A stretch of DNA of 64,000 nt from Periconia sp. R9002. Its lineage: Eukaryota > Ascomycota > Dothideomycetes > Pleosporales > Periconiaceae. Each line of letters opens with the position of its first letter. The first letter of the stretch is position 1. A program made the translations under genes and the position numbers. Of the stretch, positions 47,642-63,100 are shown piece by piece. The stretch spans positions 1 through 64,000 of the forward strand of contig JAMAHW010000087.1 in assembly GCA_023627715.1 (NCBI GenBank), given 5' to 3'. A model generated the notes under the pieces. It was given only the letters and a program-made list of their open reading frames with translations, ran no database searches and had not been told where the DNA came from.

Positions 47642-48867
47642 CTACAGCTTGCTCTTTCCGCCCTGATTCAGCGTGATGACCAATTTTCCGAATTGACTTG
47701 CGTTCTTCATGTCTTCGAACAAACCGTTGATCTTTTCAATGTCGAGACCGTGGACCGATCTTGAAACGACCGGCTTCAATTTCTTCTCCTTGATAAATTG
47801 GACCATGTCGGCGAATTCTTTTCTCGAGCCCATGGTGGTCCCCCGGACTTCAATGTTACGCAGGACGGCAGGCATTATGAAGTCCATTTTGGGGGATATC
47901 GTCATGCCGTAAACAGAGATTATACCACCAGCCTGCATATTGTTAGCCGCCTATACAGGAAAGAATCATGACGAAGATAACCCACCTTGAGTAACCGGGA
48001 TCCTTTCTGCACAACATCACCGCCAGCCCCATCGACAATTGCATCCAAGAACGGCCTATCCTTGGGTAGCATACCCTGTAACGTCTTTTCCCATCCCTTC
48101 TCTTTGTATAGAACACCGCCTTTTGCGCCTAACTTCATTGCTTTGTCAATCTTTTCCTGACTCCCACTCGTTACATAGATATTGCAACCCTGCGCCACAC
48201 CATACAGTAACACCATCAATGCAACACCCCCTCCAATTCCCGTAACCAGGATGTTTCTCCCAGCGACCGCGTTCCCACTCTTGACGAAAAACGCCCGCCA
48301 CGCCGTCAATCCCGTGAGAGGAATCGCAGCCGCTTGCTCGTCGTTCAAGTGCTCAGGGCATTCTTCTAGCTCCGCCGCGTCCAATGTAACCACGTCCGCG
48401 AGTGTACCAGCTGCATTCATTTTTGTACCACCCATGATCGCGTACCCTTTAGGGTGTTCAGGCCCTTCAGGCGACGATGCCCAGCCTGTCCCCGGATTCA
48501 GGATTACGCGCTTGTTGAGCCATTTTTGCGCGGAGGGCGAGGAGCCTGCCGAAGTCACGATGCCAACGCCATCGGCGAGGAGCGGTACGCCGAATGTGGT
48601 ACCTGGGTAGAGGTGTTGGCGGATGAAGAGGTCACGGTGATTCAGCGCAGCCGCGGTGAGGGAGATAACGGCCTGACATGATTGTTAGATGTGGTAGGAA
48701 GGTAGTGGATTCGGTGAATGGGACCAGGTGACCAATTGGCACGGAGGAAATATGATACGTACTTGGGTGTCGGTCGGCTTCGGGTCTGGAATTGTGATTC
48801 TTTCCAATGGGTAGTAAACTTGGCCCGGCTTACCAGGCACTTGCTTGATTGCGATGGCTGAAGGCAT
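47642..48867 (-). CDS. zinc-type alcohol dehydrogenase-like / quinone oxidoreductase-like MDR protein
   Basis: Medium-chain dehydrogenase/reductase using NAD(P)H; exact substrate unknown. Three exons (48763-48867, 47986-48672, 47642-47932) join in phase to about 360 residues. The GroES-like half has AVISLTAAALNHRDLFIRQ and LLADGVGIVTSAG; position 2 is NHRD, where zinc ADHs have a Cys-His pattern, and no structural four-Cys zinc lobe is visible. So despite the usual family name, zinc binding is unlikely. The Rossmann half has ILVTGIGGGVALMVLLYGVAQG and DAIVDGAGGDVVQKGSRLLK. It resembles the family that includes a fission-yeast C16A3.02c-type protein. Confidence 0.88.
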
Positions 48868-49231
48868 TGTGTGGCTATTTCTCGGGTAAGAAGTGGATAG
48901 CGCCCAAATTTGCGAGGATCAAGGAGGAAATTTGAACTGTTCGTATGCGGTCAAGTTCGATGTCGATGTTTTGTAGTGCATGTTGGTGAGTTGGGGAAGA
49001 GATGGATCGAAGGAGGATGACGAAGGCCGATGAACCGAGGTGGTTTGGCGCAGCGGGGAAGACTCGCGCCACTTAGTGCCATCCATCTCACACGCATCTT
49101 TCGACTCGACTCAAAATGGTATTAACCAAATAGAGAACATCTACGTAGTCTGACTTTTGATAAACAAACATGGGAATTGTATATTTTTCTTTTTTGGGGA
49201 ATGGTGGAATTTTGTAGCTCATTTCACAGGC
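48868..49231. other. intergenic region
   Basis: Promoter of the dehydrogenase-like gene and 3' flank of the F-box-like gene. Nothing else seen. Confidence 0.5.
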
Positions 49232-50434
49232 TTATGAGCTATCATCAGTGCTGAAAGATAATCTCATATCCTTGCGATCCTGCTTTGACGATCTACCTCT
49301 CGGCCAATACACGCTTCTCGAAATAGCAAACTCGGGATTGGGACGCATGTCGGGATCGCATGCCCAACGTCTCTTTAGCAAGCCGTTCAATTTAGATTGG
49401 GGGAATCCGTTTGCCACGGCACCTTCCTTTGCAGGAGCGACCAAGTAATGTAGGGGTGAATAGATCCTCTTTGCCTTTTCCAAGTATTGCTTTTCATATT
49501 CCCAGTCCATTTTGCTAAGGGCAAAGAGATTGGTGAATGATCTTGGGAAAATATAGCGTCCCTCATCATGATGCAAGACGCTGATTCGAGCATCCTGATC
49601 ATGCTGCAGTGTGTAGATTGGATTGCGAATCGCTTCTAAGATGTTGGTCAAGCGACGATGCGTATCGGCCGCTGGGACGGGCTCTATCGGCCAAGGCGGG
49701 AAGGCTGTCATGAGGATAATTTCTATGGTCCTTTGAGGCGGCGATCCGGAAAATCCAGAACGAGTCAAAGCCTCAAGATTTTGGAAGATTCCCATTAGCA
49801 GCTCCTGCTCCCGTTCGAATGGCCCCCAAAGATAATAGGATCTGTGAATGTCGAAATGTTCATACTTGACACGGATCTGAAGATGACGCACGTAATCAAT
49901 CGGTAGTATGCCTACCGTACGTATGGTCCCTTCATTTTCGGAGCGTGGGAAATTGAATCCCGGGTCGGAGAAGAGGAAGTCCTGTACCGAGTTTCCAGTG
50001 GTGCAGAGAGAGAAGATATTTGACGCGTAGTAGATTTTGGAGGCTTCATATGCTATGTCAAGTCCCATATACTCAGGATCCAGAGCATAGTCGGTAGGCA
50101 ACAGGCAATCGTCGGGGGGTACGATGCTATGGTCAAATATTACTGCACTGTCACCGATGCTGGTGTGTAAGGCTCTGGCTAGATCACCTCCAGATGGTTC
50201 TAGAGCACGATCCATGTTTTTGTCATCTTCGGAGGAGTAGAGCTTCAATGGTGTGAAATGATCCGAACCAATTAGTATAGGCTTCTCCTCAATGTAGATG
50301 TACGAATACACCATCTCACGGAGCTCTCGGGGCAGTTGCTTCAGCATCATTGATGCAAGTTGACGACATTCCGCTTTTGCATTTTGGATAAGAAAAGTCT
50401 CAGACTCGCTGTCGTTTGGAGTGCTTTCTGGCAT
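49232..50434 (-). CDS. F-box-like fungal protein, unknown partner
   Basis: A single uninterrupted frame of 400 residues. Near residue 33 is LKQLPRELREMVYSYIYI, the LPxELRxxIY pattern of F-box-like fungal proteins, which often recruit substrates to SCF ubiquitin ligases. The rest has no named domain: AYEASKIYYASNIFSL and DYVRHLQIRVKYEH are typical of this large lineage-specific group. The C-terminus is basic then Ser/Asp-rich. It is transcribed away from PMS1 with only 224 bp between starts. Function beyond the F-box similarity is not inferred. Confidence 0.75.
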   Translation of the reverse strand: MPESTPNDSESETFLIQNAKAECRQLASMMLKQLPRELREMVYSYIYIEEKPILIGSDHFTPLKLYSSEDDKNMDRALEPSGGDLARALHTSIGDSAVIFDHSIVPPDDCLLPTDYALDPEYMGLDIAYEASKIYYASNIFSLCTTGNSVQDFLFSDPGFNFPRSENEGTIRTVGILPIDYVRHLQIRVKYEHFDIHRSYYLWGPFEREQELLMGIFQNLEALTRSGFSGSPPQRTIEIILMTAFPPWPIEPVPAADTHRRLTNILEAIRNPIYTLQHDQDARISVLHHDEGRYIFPRSFTNLFALSKMDWEYEKQYLEKAKRIYSPLHYLVAPAKEGAVANGFPQSKLNGLLKRRWACDPDMRPNPEFAISRSVYWPRGRSSKQDRKDMRLSFSTDDSS

Positions 50435-50584
50435 TTTTGCTTATAAAGAATGTGTGTACGGTGTAGATTGAACGACATGCGGCTAGGAACTCAAGCATCA
50501 ATCAATGCTAACGGCTTTGAAGTGGGAGAAGGCTAACCGATATTTACGTAATCAAGAGTATTCGTCTTTTCACGTGACTTAGTG

Positions 50585-50590
50585 ACGCGT
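50585..50590 (+). promoter_or_regulatory. MluI cell-cycle box (ACGCGT) upstream of PMS1
   Basis: A perfect ACGCGT 69 bases before the PMS1 ATG, inside a CG-rich stretch with more CGCG. MBF/Swi6-type factors use this site to drive G1/S genes in yeasts. The site is seen; its use here is inferred. It could also affect the divergent F-box-like gene. Confidence 0.55.
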
Positions 50591-50658
50591 CGCGTTTCCG
50601 CGTTGCGTAGCTTAATGTCATGCGAAATTAGGCTTCATCACTCACGACATGGATTGAC

Positions 50659-53600
50659 ATGGCCACCATCAAGCCCATCGAGGGCCGTTCGGTCCACCAG
50701 ATCCAGTCTGGACAGGTCATTGTTGACCTCAGCTCCGTATGCAAAGAGCTGGTAGAGAACAGCCTGGATGCAGGCGCCACATCTATCGGTGTGTATCTCA
50801 TCGCCCCCGCGCTTTCGCGCGCATTGGTTTTCTGACGGGATTGAGCTAACAACATTCACAGAAGTGCGTTTCAGGAACAATGGCCTGGACGCCATCGAAG
50901 TTCAGGATAATGGCAGCGGGATTTCTCCCGAAGATTACGATACCATAGCCTTGAAGCACTACACCTCCAAGCTCTCCACCTACGACGATCTTTCTTCGCT
51001 AAATACGTTCGGGTTTCGCGGCGAAGCCTTGTCCTCACTATGCGCTCTTTCCAAATTTCATATTATTACCGCGCGGGCATCAGACGGTGCGAAGGGAACA
51101 AAGCTGGAGTTTGAGCAGTCGGGAAAGTTGAAGGGTACTTCCGTGGTGGCGGCAAAGCAGGGTACGACGGTTGTTGTAGAGTCTCTCTTTCATAATTTGC
51201 CCGTACGACGCAAAGAATTGGAAAAGACAATCAAAAGAGAGCACGGCAAAGTTTTGCAATTGTTGCAAGCCTATGCGTGTATAAGTGTTGGCGTCAAGTT
51301 CAATGTGAGTAATCAGATGCCAAAGGGGTAAGTCGACACAGTTGCATACGGAACTGGTCAAAATTGACGAAATCACAGGAAGAAGACGGTGGCTTTCTCC
51401 ACCAATACAAATCCCAACACGAAAGAAAATATTGCCAACGTATACGGCGCGAAGACTCTCCTTGCTCTTGTTCCGCTCGATCTCAAATTCGAAATGTCAC
51501 CTTCAACTCGTCCAAGCTCCACACAGATCGGTCAGAGCCAGAGCTCAGAGTCTCGGACGGTGCGAATCGTGGGTCACATATCTCGTCCCGTCGTAGGAGA
51601 AGGCCGTCAGACACCCGATCGGCAGATGTTTTTCGTAAACTCGCGACCATGCACTTTGCCACAGGTGGCCAAGGCCTTCAATGAGGTCTACAAGACATAC
51701 AACATCACCCAATCGCCCTTTATTTTTGCCGACATCAAGTTGGACACAAATGCGTACGACGTCAACGTGAGCCCGGACAAAAGAACAATCATGTTGCACG
51801 ATCAGGCCGCGCTGTTGGAGAATCTTAAAGAGGCACTGGGGGACTTGTTCGACAGTCATGACCAAAGTGTTCCGCAGTCCCAGCTCTTGGCCAAGCGAAC
51901 TCAATCTATTGGCATTTTCAAAATACCCACTGGACAGCAACGGGACAATGCTGAGTCGGATGCAGAAGAGCGAAGCTCACCAATCCAACCGCCTGTCACT
52001 CGAAAACTCTCATCCCCAATGCCGGGAAACAACCAAGCGTCTTCATCTAGCAGTGACAGGCCTCCTACGGGTTTTATCAAAGCAAGTTTGATCGAAAGGT
52101 TTGCTGAGAGAGATGCAGAAGAAAGACCTGCTCAAAAGCCAGCTCAACAGAGGAAACAAGTGGCATCTGCCGACGACAACGAAGCCCTGGCAGAAGAGGA
52201 AATGCCACACTCTCCAGTCAGATCGGGAATTTTGACTAGTGACAAAGCAAACACTCCTCAAGCATTAAACAGGGGGTCGGCGTCTCCTCTATTTGAGCCA
52301 GAACGCGGAGTATTGTCTGTAACTAACGAACCTGAACCCGTTCCAAAGGCAGTAAAAGATTTCAATGCGCGTATGGAGTCTTTACATACAGAGTCGCCGA
52401 CGCAAGATAGTCCTCATAGTGCAGACAATAACGAGGAGAGCATTGCCGCTATCAAGCAGACCCCACAAAAACATCTCTCACAAAGTACCATACAGAATGC
52501 TTTTGACCGAATGCGGCCGATGCGCACTCCAACACAACAGGCTACTATCACTGTAGGCAACACAACTACCGTCTCCACCATAGGGAACAGCGGCGAATCT
52601 CGCGCTGCGAAGCGAGCCAGGATCCACACGCCCAAGTATGGATTGAACGGAACGCCTCTGAGTCAGACACCTAAACAAGGACTACTCTTCAAAAGTCTTC
52701 GCGGCTTTGCTGCACCTGGCACACAGATGGAGGATAGTGACGACGAAGATGAGGAGCTTGGCGAGGGAACTGGCAGCAGCATGTCAGTCGGACACGCTCG
52801 CTCTCCTTCGCCTACAAAGCGCCGCGTGCAAGAGTTTGAGGGACCTCGTCCTGATGATTTCGCTGGATCTTCAAGTATTCCTGCACCCCGAGGAACCTTG
52901 GCTCATGACGAAGGTCGCTCTATAGCAGACAAATCCAGTGATGATGAGAGCTCTGATGGTGAATACATTGACGAAGATGAAAAGAAAGCCCGCGAAGAAG
53001 CTCGAATCGCAAAGTCTATCGCGGAGGTAGAAGAAGCTGCAGCAAGGCCCAGTGAGGTGAATATAAAACGAGCTGAAAAACTCTCCAAAATCTCTCAAAC
53101 AAAATACCGGACGACGAACCTGGAGCGTTCTATCGATACGGAAATATCGTCTATCGAGAAGCACATTCACAAGCTAGCTGCTGCTTTGGACGATGCAGAT
53201 GCAAGAGGAGAAATTGAGTCAAAGCGAAATACCCCCGTCTCGAGCACGCAGCTCCAAAAGGAGGATGCAGAAGAGCGTTTATCACTCACGGTGTCCAAAC
53301 CAGATTTCAACGCCATGCGCATCATCGGACAATTCAACTTGGGTTTCATTCTGACTGTGCGCCCGCCCACATCTACTTCACCCTCGTCCGAACTATTCAT
53401 TATCGACCAGCACGCCTCCGACGAGAAGTATAACTTCGAGCGGCTCTCCGCGTCCACAGTCATGGTCCCGCAGCGACTAGTCCATCCACACCCGCTCGAA
53501 CTTACAGCCGTAGAAGAAGAAATCATCCTCAACCACGAAGCAAGTCTAGCAGCAAACGGCTTCAAAGTCGACATCGACACTTCAGGCGCAAAACCCGTAG

Positions 53601-54109
53601 GACACCGCGCAGCACTGACCTCACTACCCATGAGCAAGGAAGTCACCTTCACCCCCAAAGATCTAGAAGAACTACTTGCTCTCATTCTCGACAACCCTCC
53701 TCCTCTTACCTCCACGCCAACAACATCAGAGCCTACTTCACCTTCCTCCCCCGTGTCTCCCGACTCACGTCCCGCAACAAAATCCATTTCAACATCAACA
53801 TTGTCGGCGTACACCCCGCGTCCCAGCAAAGTCCGCAAACTCCTCGCGAGTAGAGCATGCAGAAGCTCCGTCATGATCGGTAAAACGCTCAAAACAACGC
53901 AAATGGAGAGTATCGTCCGTCACATGGGCAGCATGGACAAACCGTGGTCGTGTCCGCACGGTCGACCTACTATGCGGCACATGTTTGGTCTGGACAAGTG
54001 GGAGAGTTGGACCGAGGGGGATGGGGTTAGTGGGTTGGGGGAGGTCGGTATGAGCGTTGATTGGGGGCAGTGGGTGGAGGAAACGAGAGGAGGTGTGGAG
54101 GATAAGTGA
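50659..54109 (+). CDS. PMS1: DNA mismatch repair protein PMS1 (MutL homologue)
   Basis: PMS1 pairs with MLH1 to form MutL-alpha, which nicks DNA during mismatch repair. Three exons (50659-50788, 50862-51327, 51379-54109) join in phase to about 1,108 residues. The GHKL ATPase shows [25 protein letters not shown], and [16 protein letters not shown]. The MutL transducer domain follows, with [11 protein letters not shown] and [14 protein letters not shown] long disordered linker spans about residues 360-830. The endonuclease domain has [13 protein letters not shown] (the DQHAxxExxxxE metal motif), [12 protein letters not shown], and [11 protein letters not shown]. All catalytic motifs look intact. 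The end is slightly extended ([15 protein letters not shown]). It is convergent with MCM3, with about 435 bp between stop codons. Confidence 0.97.
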
Positions 54110-54544
54110 ACTTTGTTGAAATTTTGGGATTATCTTAGAAAGGATATAGATATGATTGCGGGCTGGTGTCAATGGCGTATGAGGATCTATGACCGTTTAT
54201 GTGGGTAGGCTTTTGGTTTGAGATTGTTTGGATACAGGTATCTTTGGTTAAGAGGTAGATATGGATACGCCATAGGTTTTATATACTCTTATGGTTATGG
54301 GACAAGTAAAATGATCGGTTTTGAACCGATTTCATCTTGTGGGCTGAGAATGACGCCATGCACCTAAAGACGTCGTCGGATGACAGATATACGCCGATGG
54401 ACACTCTTTGCAAAACTCATTCTTCACGGATTGCATAGTGTGGTATATATCATGGAATTCCTCGCTAACCAAAAGACATAACCTAGACCATTCTTCGTCA
54501 AATCATGAAATCGCAATTACTACAGCGCCGACCCCAAACTATGC
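54110..54544. other. convergent 3' flanks of PMS1 and MCM3
   Basis: Contains an inverted repeat, ATCGGTT-TTG-AACCGAT at 54314-54330, that may form a small hairpin in a 3' UTR. No gene recognised. Confidence 0.5.
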
Positions 54545-57295
<2,751 letters not shown>

Positions 57296-57905
57296 GGTCA
57301 GAAAACCGGTGTACGAGGAAAGACGGATAAAGTATAAGGGCAGGCGAGGGTGGTGTGGGGAATATGAGCTGCAGTGAGTGTGTAAACAGAGGAGAAATAG
57401 AGGGGTGAACTACACCGCGCGTTCGACGCGACGCGCTTTTCGTTTTCAATTTGGCAACCTATTTGGGCTTAGTCCGGACCTTAACCAGACAACCAGAGCG
57501 AATGTTCACTGTGATTGGCTGCACCACTAGGCCACTGTTCGCATCTGTTCGCATCTGTAGGTATTGATTCTTCTGAACATTGATAAACGCAAGACAAAAC
57601 CTCCAGATATTTTTCCGGCGAGAGAAGGGGGATATCAACGTATAGAAAACAACTGAGTCTCAATATTGTGAGTCTGATAGACCAAAGAGTACATTTACAT
57701 CTGAATAACAAATCGTGATCTACATAAAATGTCTTTATTGCTGGTCCTATGCTCGATATTGACTCAAAAACGCAGAGTGCATCGGGATGGCATACCAAAT
57801 CATTCATTACATTGTAAGAGCCTCGCTCATTACTATATCTAGCCAAAGTCTAGTATTTAGAAGCAGATAGTTTTAGATCATTATAAACTGCCAGCTGCGT
57901 CTCTC
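57296..57905. other. MCM3 promoter / MTC6 3' flank
   Basis: MCM3 upstream region with tandem ACGCG sites (listed separately). The rest shows no gene. Confidence 0.5.
57426..57435 (-). promoter_or_regulatory. tandem ACGCG (MCB-like) elements upstream of MCM3
   Basis: ACGCGACGCG on the plus strand, about 130 bases upstream of the MCM3 ATG, with a nearby CGCGCG. Consistent with MBF control of a G1/S gene, as known for MCM genes in yeasts. Inference from motif and position. Confidence 0.5.
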
Positions 57906-60137
57906 CTAACTGGGAACTCCTTCATACTCCCATCCACCCACCATTCTGCGTCGTCTCCCTCTCTTATCCTCCCTCCTATTTGCGGCACACTTGACGAAAA
58001 ATGTCAAAGCTGCACACACGAATATTATGACCGCCGCCACCGTCGGCACCACAACCACTCTCACGCGATCGTTATCCGTGGGAGGGAGGTAAGGGCAGGT
58101 GGTGTTTTCGCCAGAGACCCAGCAGTTTTCAACATCGAGGGAATTAAGGTTAACGAAAATGGGCTCTCGGTTTTGCGATGACGATGCAAGTGCGGCAGAA
58201 TAGAGATGTGAGTTTTCAAGTGGTGTGTGAGGAACGCTGAATTCGAGGCCGCGGGGACAAAGCGATTGTACGTTGCCGTAAGACCCACGTTCAGAGGAGA
58301 TTTCCCAATGGTACGGTGCTGAAATATTTTGACACGCTGCTCGTAGACGGGTGGCACAGTCGATCGTTCGCCAGCGGCCCGGGTAGGATCCATCGATAAA
58401 CATAGCAGTACATCGGCCGATAGTGTCGCTGCCGACTGTACGGTTGGATGGCTCGCCGGGGGCAAACGTCCACATAGACGAGCGCAAAAATGCGGCGTAG
58501 GGTAGTGGGTTCTGGTCGGCCGTTGTATTTGCGAGTGTCGCGTTGAGGTAAGCGGAAAGACCGCAGGAAGTCAAGTTACCAACGGAGGGGATGGGAGCCT
58601 GGAAATCGGAGTTGGCGCTGATGTTTATGTCGGATGCCAGTGCGACAGCCCAGGATGAATTGGCAGATTCCGTGATGCTGGATTCTGAAGGCACTAGCAG
58701 GCAGCCTGAGCTGACGGTGCCATCAGAACCGAACGTGGCTGGGCGTAGTTGTCGGATGGTATCGGCAGAGAAAATGGTGGACTCGTCCACGGTAAGGTTG
58801 TAATCGGACATCTGTGGGTCTACCGAACCAAAGGAGACAATAAGACGCTCTACTCGACGAAACACCATAAATGCTTCAGTAGGCCACCCATCAGAGGTGC
58901 TCAACTGGCCATTTACCTGACGTGTCTCGTAGTACCCTGGAGCTGGCTGGTCATCTGAACCTCTAGAGAGCCAGCCATCATTGCCGTCTAAATCTGCCCG
59001 TTGAGCTTCCAGTTTCTGGGGTGTGTACAAACTGGACGATAAGTTGCCATTGATTACATCGCTAAGGAAGTTGCCACGATTGGGCAGTTGCGTTGGCTGC
59101 TGGGCTGGTGAGGTGGGAGATGACCGAGGAGCCGTGGCATGGATATTCAGCAGAAGAAATGTAATGGTCGCGTCAGTCGTGGTAGAGGTTTTGTCAAGAA
59201 AATCTGAGAGAATATTCGTCAAATAGCTGAGTGTCAAGGATCCTGCACAATTGTATGGCTTGAGGCCATTGCCTACAGTGGGCGATAGAGGTTGGGAATC
59301 AACGACTGATGCGGTGGAGCTTGCCGATATGCTCGACGAGACTGATGACGCTTGACGTGGTACTACTGCAGCGGTAGATGACGGGACTTGTGATGGGAGA
59401 CGTATTGATGTCCCTCTCGCTGTAAGAGTTGCACTTCTACTTCCTGAAGATGAACTTGGTGAGGCAGATGGTGTGCTATCTGATGCTGATGCTGAAGTTG
59501 ATGTTGAAGATGAATTCGAATTCGAATCCGAGCCCGGCGGTGCTATTTCAGCGGGACACAAACTCCACTGTGAACCAACTTGATCCCAATAAACATCTAC
59601 AGTGAATCTCCGTAACCCGAGTGCCAGGAGGTTCGAAAAGCATTTTTGAAACGCGCTGTCAGAATACAGGTTGTTGTTGAAACAGGCAGCCCTCAGCGAG
59701 ATGGAAGGTACGACATGGAAGTTGATAGGTACGAGTAGCCCTAAATCGCGCTGTGTCTGTTGGATATCGTCAGTACCTTATTCTGGTGATTAGAATCAAC
59801 GATGCAAGACGAAGTGGATTGTGGCAGATTGCGTTTTGCTCAATGATGTGAAACATTTGAACGCATCAAGATTCATTCTACTTTCTTTCTACAGATAGCT
59901 TCCAGACGGATACTAGCAGCCACCAGCATGTAAGACAGTGACGATTGCACGACTGGTGTCGGTGGCAAGCCATCTACATTGCGCGGCCACAGGTGTCTGT
60001 GTACAGCATGCAGTGGGACACCTGCCACATGGTGGATACACGCGACGTAACAAACTTACCCGGAGTGACTCGCTCCAGGGCTCTGTGAGAGTATCAAGTG
60101 CAGACTGGTCGGGATCGTATGGATGATTGCTTGACAT
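57906..60137 (-). CDS. MTC6: maintenance of telomere capping protein 6 (Mtc6-like) membrane protein
   Basis: Mtc6 was named from a yeast telomere-capping genetic interaction; the protein is a glycosylated single-pass membrane protein and its activity is unknown. The main exon (57906-59756) starts TQRDLGLLVPINF and continues with LRAACFNNNLYSDSAFQKCF and LGLRRFTVDVYWDQVGSQW, hallmarks of this family. A long Ser/Thr-rich stretch follows, then many N-glycosylation sequons, a Cys-rich GRWRTIDCATRLRAACQ lectin-like segment, and a C-terminal helix VVVVPTVAAVIIFVCAALTFF before a basic tail. Exon 1 (60060-60137, MSSNHPYDPDQS) joins over a 303-bp intron, long for this window. No signal peptide was found, though the family usually has one, so the 5' end is uncertain and may contain a missed exon. 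About 642 residues as modelled. Confidence 0.8.
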
Positions 60138-63100
60138 GTCTCGAGCTGATTGCAGCCTCGTCGTCACACCGCTTTCTGCGCTTTACCAATGTCCGCCCAG
60201 CATGAGGATACGAGTCGGGGCAATATAGGGATGGTAAACGGTGTCAGATGGATCCAGAAAGCAACTAAAATAGGATCAATGGATGGGATGATGATGCTAG
60301 TGTTGGCGCTGCTGAATGATGCTGATGGCGACCCGAGCGATCGGCGTGCAATGTTGTTGTCCCGGGCCGCGCTAGCTGATACACGTGACCCAGCCTTCTT
60401 TCATTCCTTGGAAGGTTGAATCTCCGAAATCACTCGCGCAAGATACGAATCTGAGACCTCATCCTTTGACCCGGGGTTTGAATGCCCAATCATGATTGTT
60501 GCAATAACTGAATATCCCAGCCAGAAACCCTGCACACTCTTAGAACGGTTGAATTGCTCGTATCCATGGCATCGCGTGCAGCGAGCGCAACGGTATCGGG
60601 TCTAGCTACTGTCTATGTACTCAGGCAGGTAGTGATGCGTATTGCACGTGCAATTCACAATTCATCTACATACATATCCGATCCGTAAGAGGGCAAAATC
60701 CCGTAATGCGACATTGAGAGAAGCTTGTCTTTCATGCAGGTCGATATCACTTGGCCTCGAGCTTTCCAACAGCCCTGGAGACCAGGGACGGCTACGCAAT
60801 GCTTCCTTCCTTTACACCGAGGCGTTGAGATCCTTAGGATTTACTCCCTGACCATAATAGAAATCCAGGTAATAACTAGTATTTTTTCGGGTTCGCATTC
60901 TACTCCACGGCAAATACCATCGAATCAGCAATCTTAAACGGCTACCTCCGCCCCCAGGCATTCAGGATCCTGTTCTGCGTCACTACCATCCATGCTGCAT
61001 ACAGCAAACAAGCATGCTGGAAGTCGGCGATTAGCAAATTTGATGGGAATTGCTCTTGGGGTCTCATCCTAACTCAATTTCGCGTTGGCGTTCACGTTCA
61101 CGATCCCAAAAGGTGGACCTGCATTTGCCTTGTACTGCCGTGCGCCAGCCAACCATCTCTTTTCCATCGAGATTGAGACCTGGAGCAAACAAATGGAGCA
61201 TTTTCATACGCACAGAACTCCTTGTTTTTCAACCACGGGCCAATACTTGCACCTCCCTTACAAATTTGCTCTGCGCCAGCGCCCGGATGGATGAAGGAGG
61301 CAAAAAAGGGTAATCGGATACGCAGGGAAGCCACATGGGAAAGGAACAGGGCCATGGGTCAGCAATCCCAAGGCAAAGGACGTAACGGTCGTCGTGCCGG
61401 CTGTCAGATCTTGGTACACTTTCACCCAATCAACTCGGGCACATGAGCCCTGGCTATAATTCGAGTTCATTATACATGGAAAGCGCCTAGGTACATGCCT
61501 TGGATCTCGGACTTGATCCCTTGTTTTGTTGGTCGATATGCGAAGCAGACACATCGGCGGAACGCCGATTCCGGCGTGCGCTCGCTGAGTGTGGGGTAAG
61601 GATGTGTACTACCTACACTGCATGGCACTGCTTTGTCCTCAGCGTCTCGCGTCTGGGGCACAGTGCGATGAAATGTGGCGGATTGGAGGTGCTCAGACTG
61701 GCGGTGTTTTTCTCTCGACTGTGGCGGCTGAGATAGAATAGCATCTCCACCTTTGTGAATCCGAAAGACGAGACTGCTTACCACTACGCCGCACACGCTA
61801 GGTACTTCGCTTTTACACCAAACTCACCGTTTAGACCAGGTATCAGCAGTTCCTCATTTGGGCCAAAAAGCGAGTGACGACAAGACTATTGTATCAATCT
61901 GGCGCTAATGATTCATCCCCTTTTCACCGTAACGCCCTCTGGCATCCTTCATGGTCATCATCAATTCGATTCCCTACTGACTTTGAGAATCCTCAAACTG
62001 TGGCGTCCGGGTGGCCCTACGCTATGTACTCCGACTCACCGAGCCCCCGATTTTCCAACGGTTGTTGATCACGACCCGGGTTCAGCAGTGCTTGCGACCG
62101 TAACTTCACTAGCTGCATCAACGAGCGTACACTTGACTCGTTTGACCTGAAGCATAGGCCCGGCGCCCCACAGCACGTTGTGATGATGTACGCCACACCC
62201 CGCCGACGATTGTTAGGGCTCACGGCAGGGGCGCTAACGTTTCTGAGTCGAGAAGGGTTGGAGAATTTGCGGACTAGCGCTGAGTTGATGGTCCTTGGCG
62301 GGGCCTTGGAGGTTTTGATGGACAATTGACTCGGCAGATCGCTGGACTACCGGATATCTAGGTTTGAGAATTCGGGTGGGGAGGGGTCAGGGGAGAGTGT
62401 TAGAAGCAGTCAACGAGTAGGCAGGTATTTGGAATCCAGACACGATTCATTTACAGCAAACGCCGACAGCAAACACCGATTATGATGCCTCGGTCTAACG
62501 AGACCATCAAAACAACGAAGGAAAAAAAAACTGGGGTGTAGTTGCAGCAAACGTTGAAAAACAATGACATCAATCATTCAGACCAGATCTCAACCTAACC
62601 ACCCGCCCCAAAGGATCAAGAAAAAAAAAACGGTTTGATCTCAAAGCCCCCCCATCCCCAAATCTACACAGGATGAAGATCGACAACACACACCCTTACG
62701 CAAAACCCCCGTCACCCTAAGCTCACCCCATCCATCAAACCACCTCACCTTTCCCAAACAAGTCACGCGTCGTACCCTTCAACCCAAACTATCGAAACTA
62801 GAATCGAACAGTCACACAAGCCTAGGTAGTTCAAGGCAAACGATTCAAGGCCTACCACCGACCCAACACAACTACCAAGCGCGTGCATGAACATGACGCA
62901 TAACGCTGCTGCATGACGGCGGCGTTTGCGCGCACGCGGCGGCAGGGGGATGATGATGAAGAAAAGAAGAAAAAGGGAAAAGATCGGTTATTTCCGGATC
63001 GATCGATTCCAACGGCGCGAGGCGCGGGTGCGTCGGGGGAAAACGTGGAAAAATAATCGGTTCTTTCATGTATTGGATAGTAGTTAGGGTATGGGAAGTG

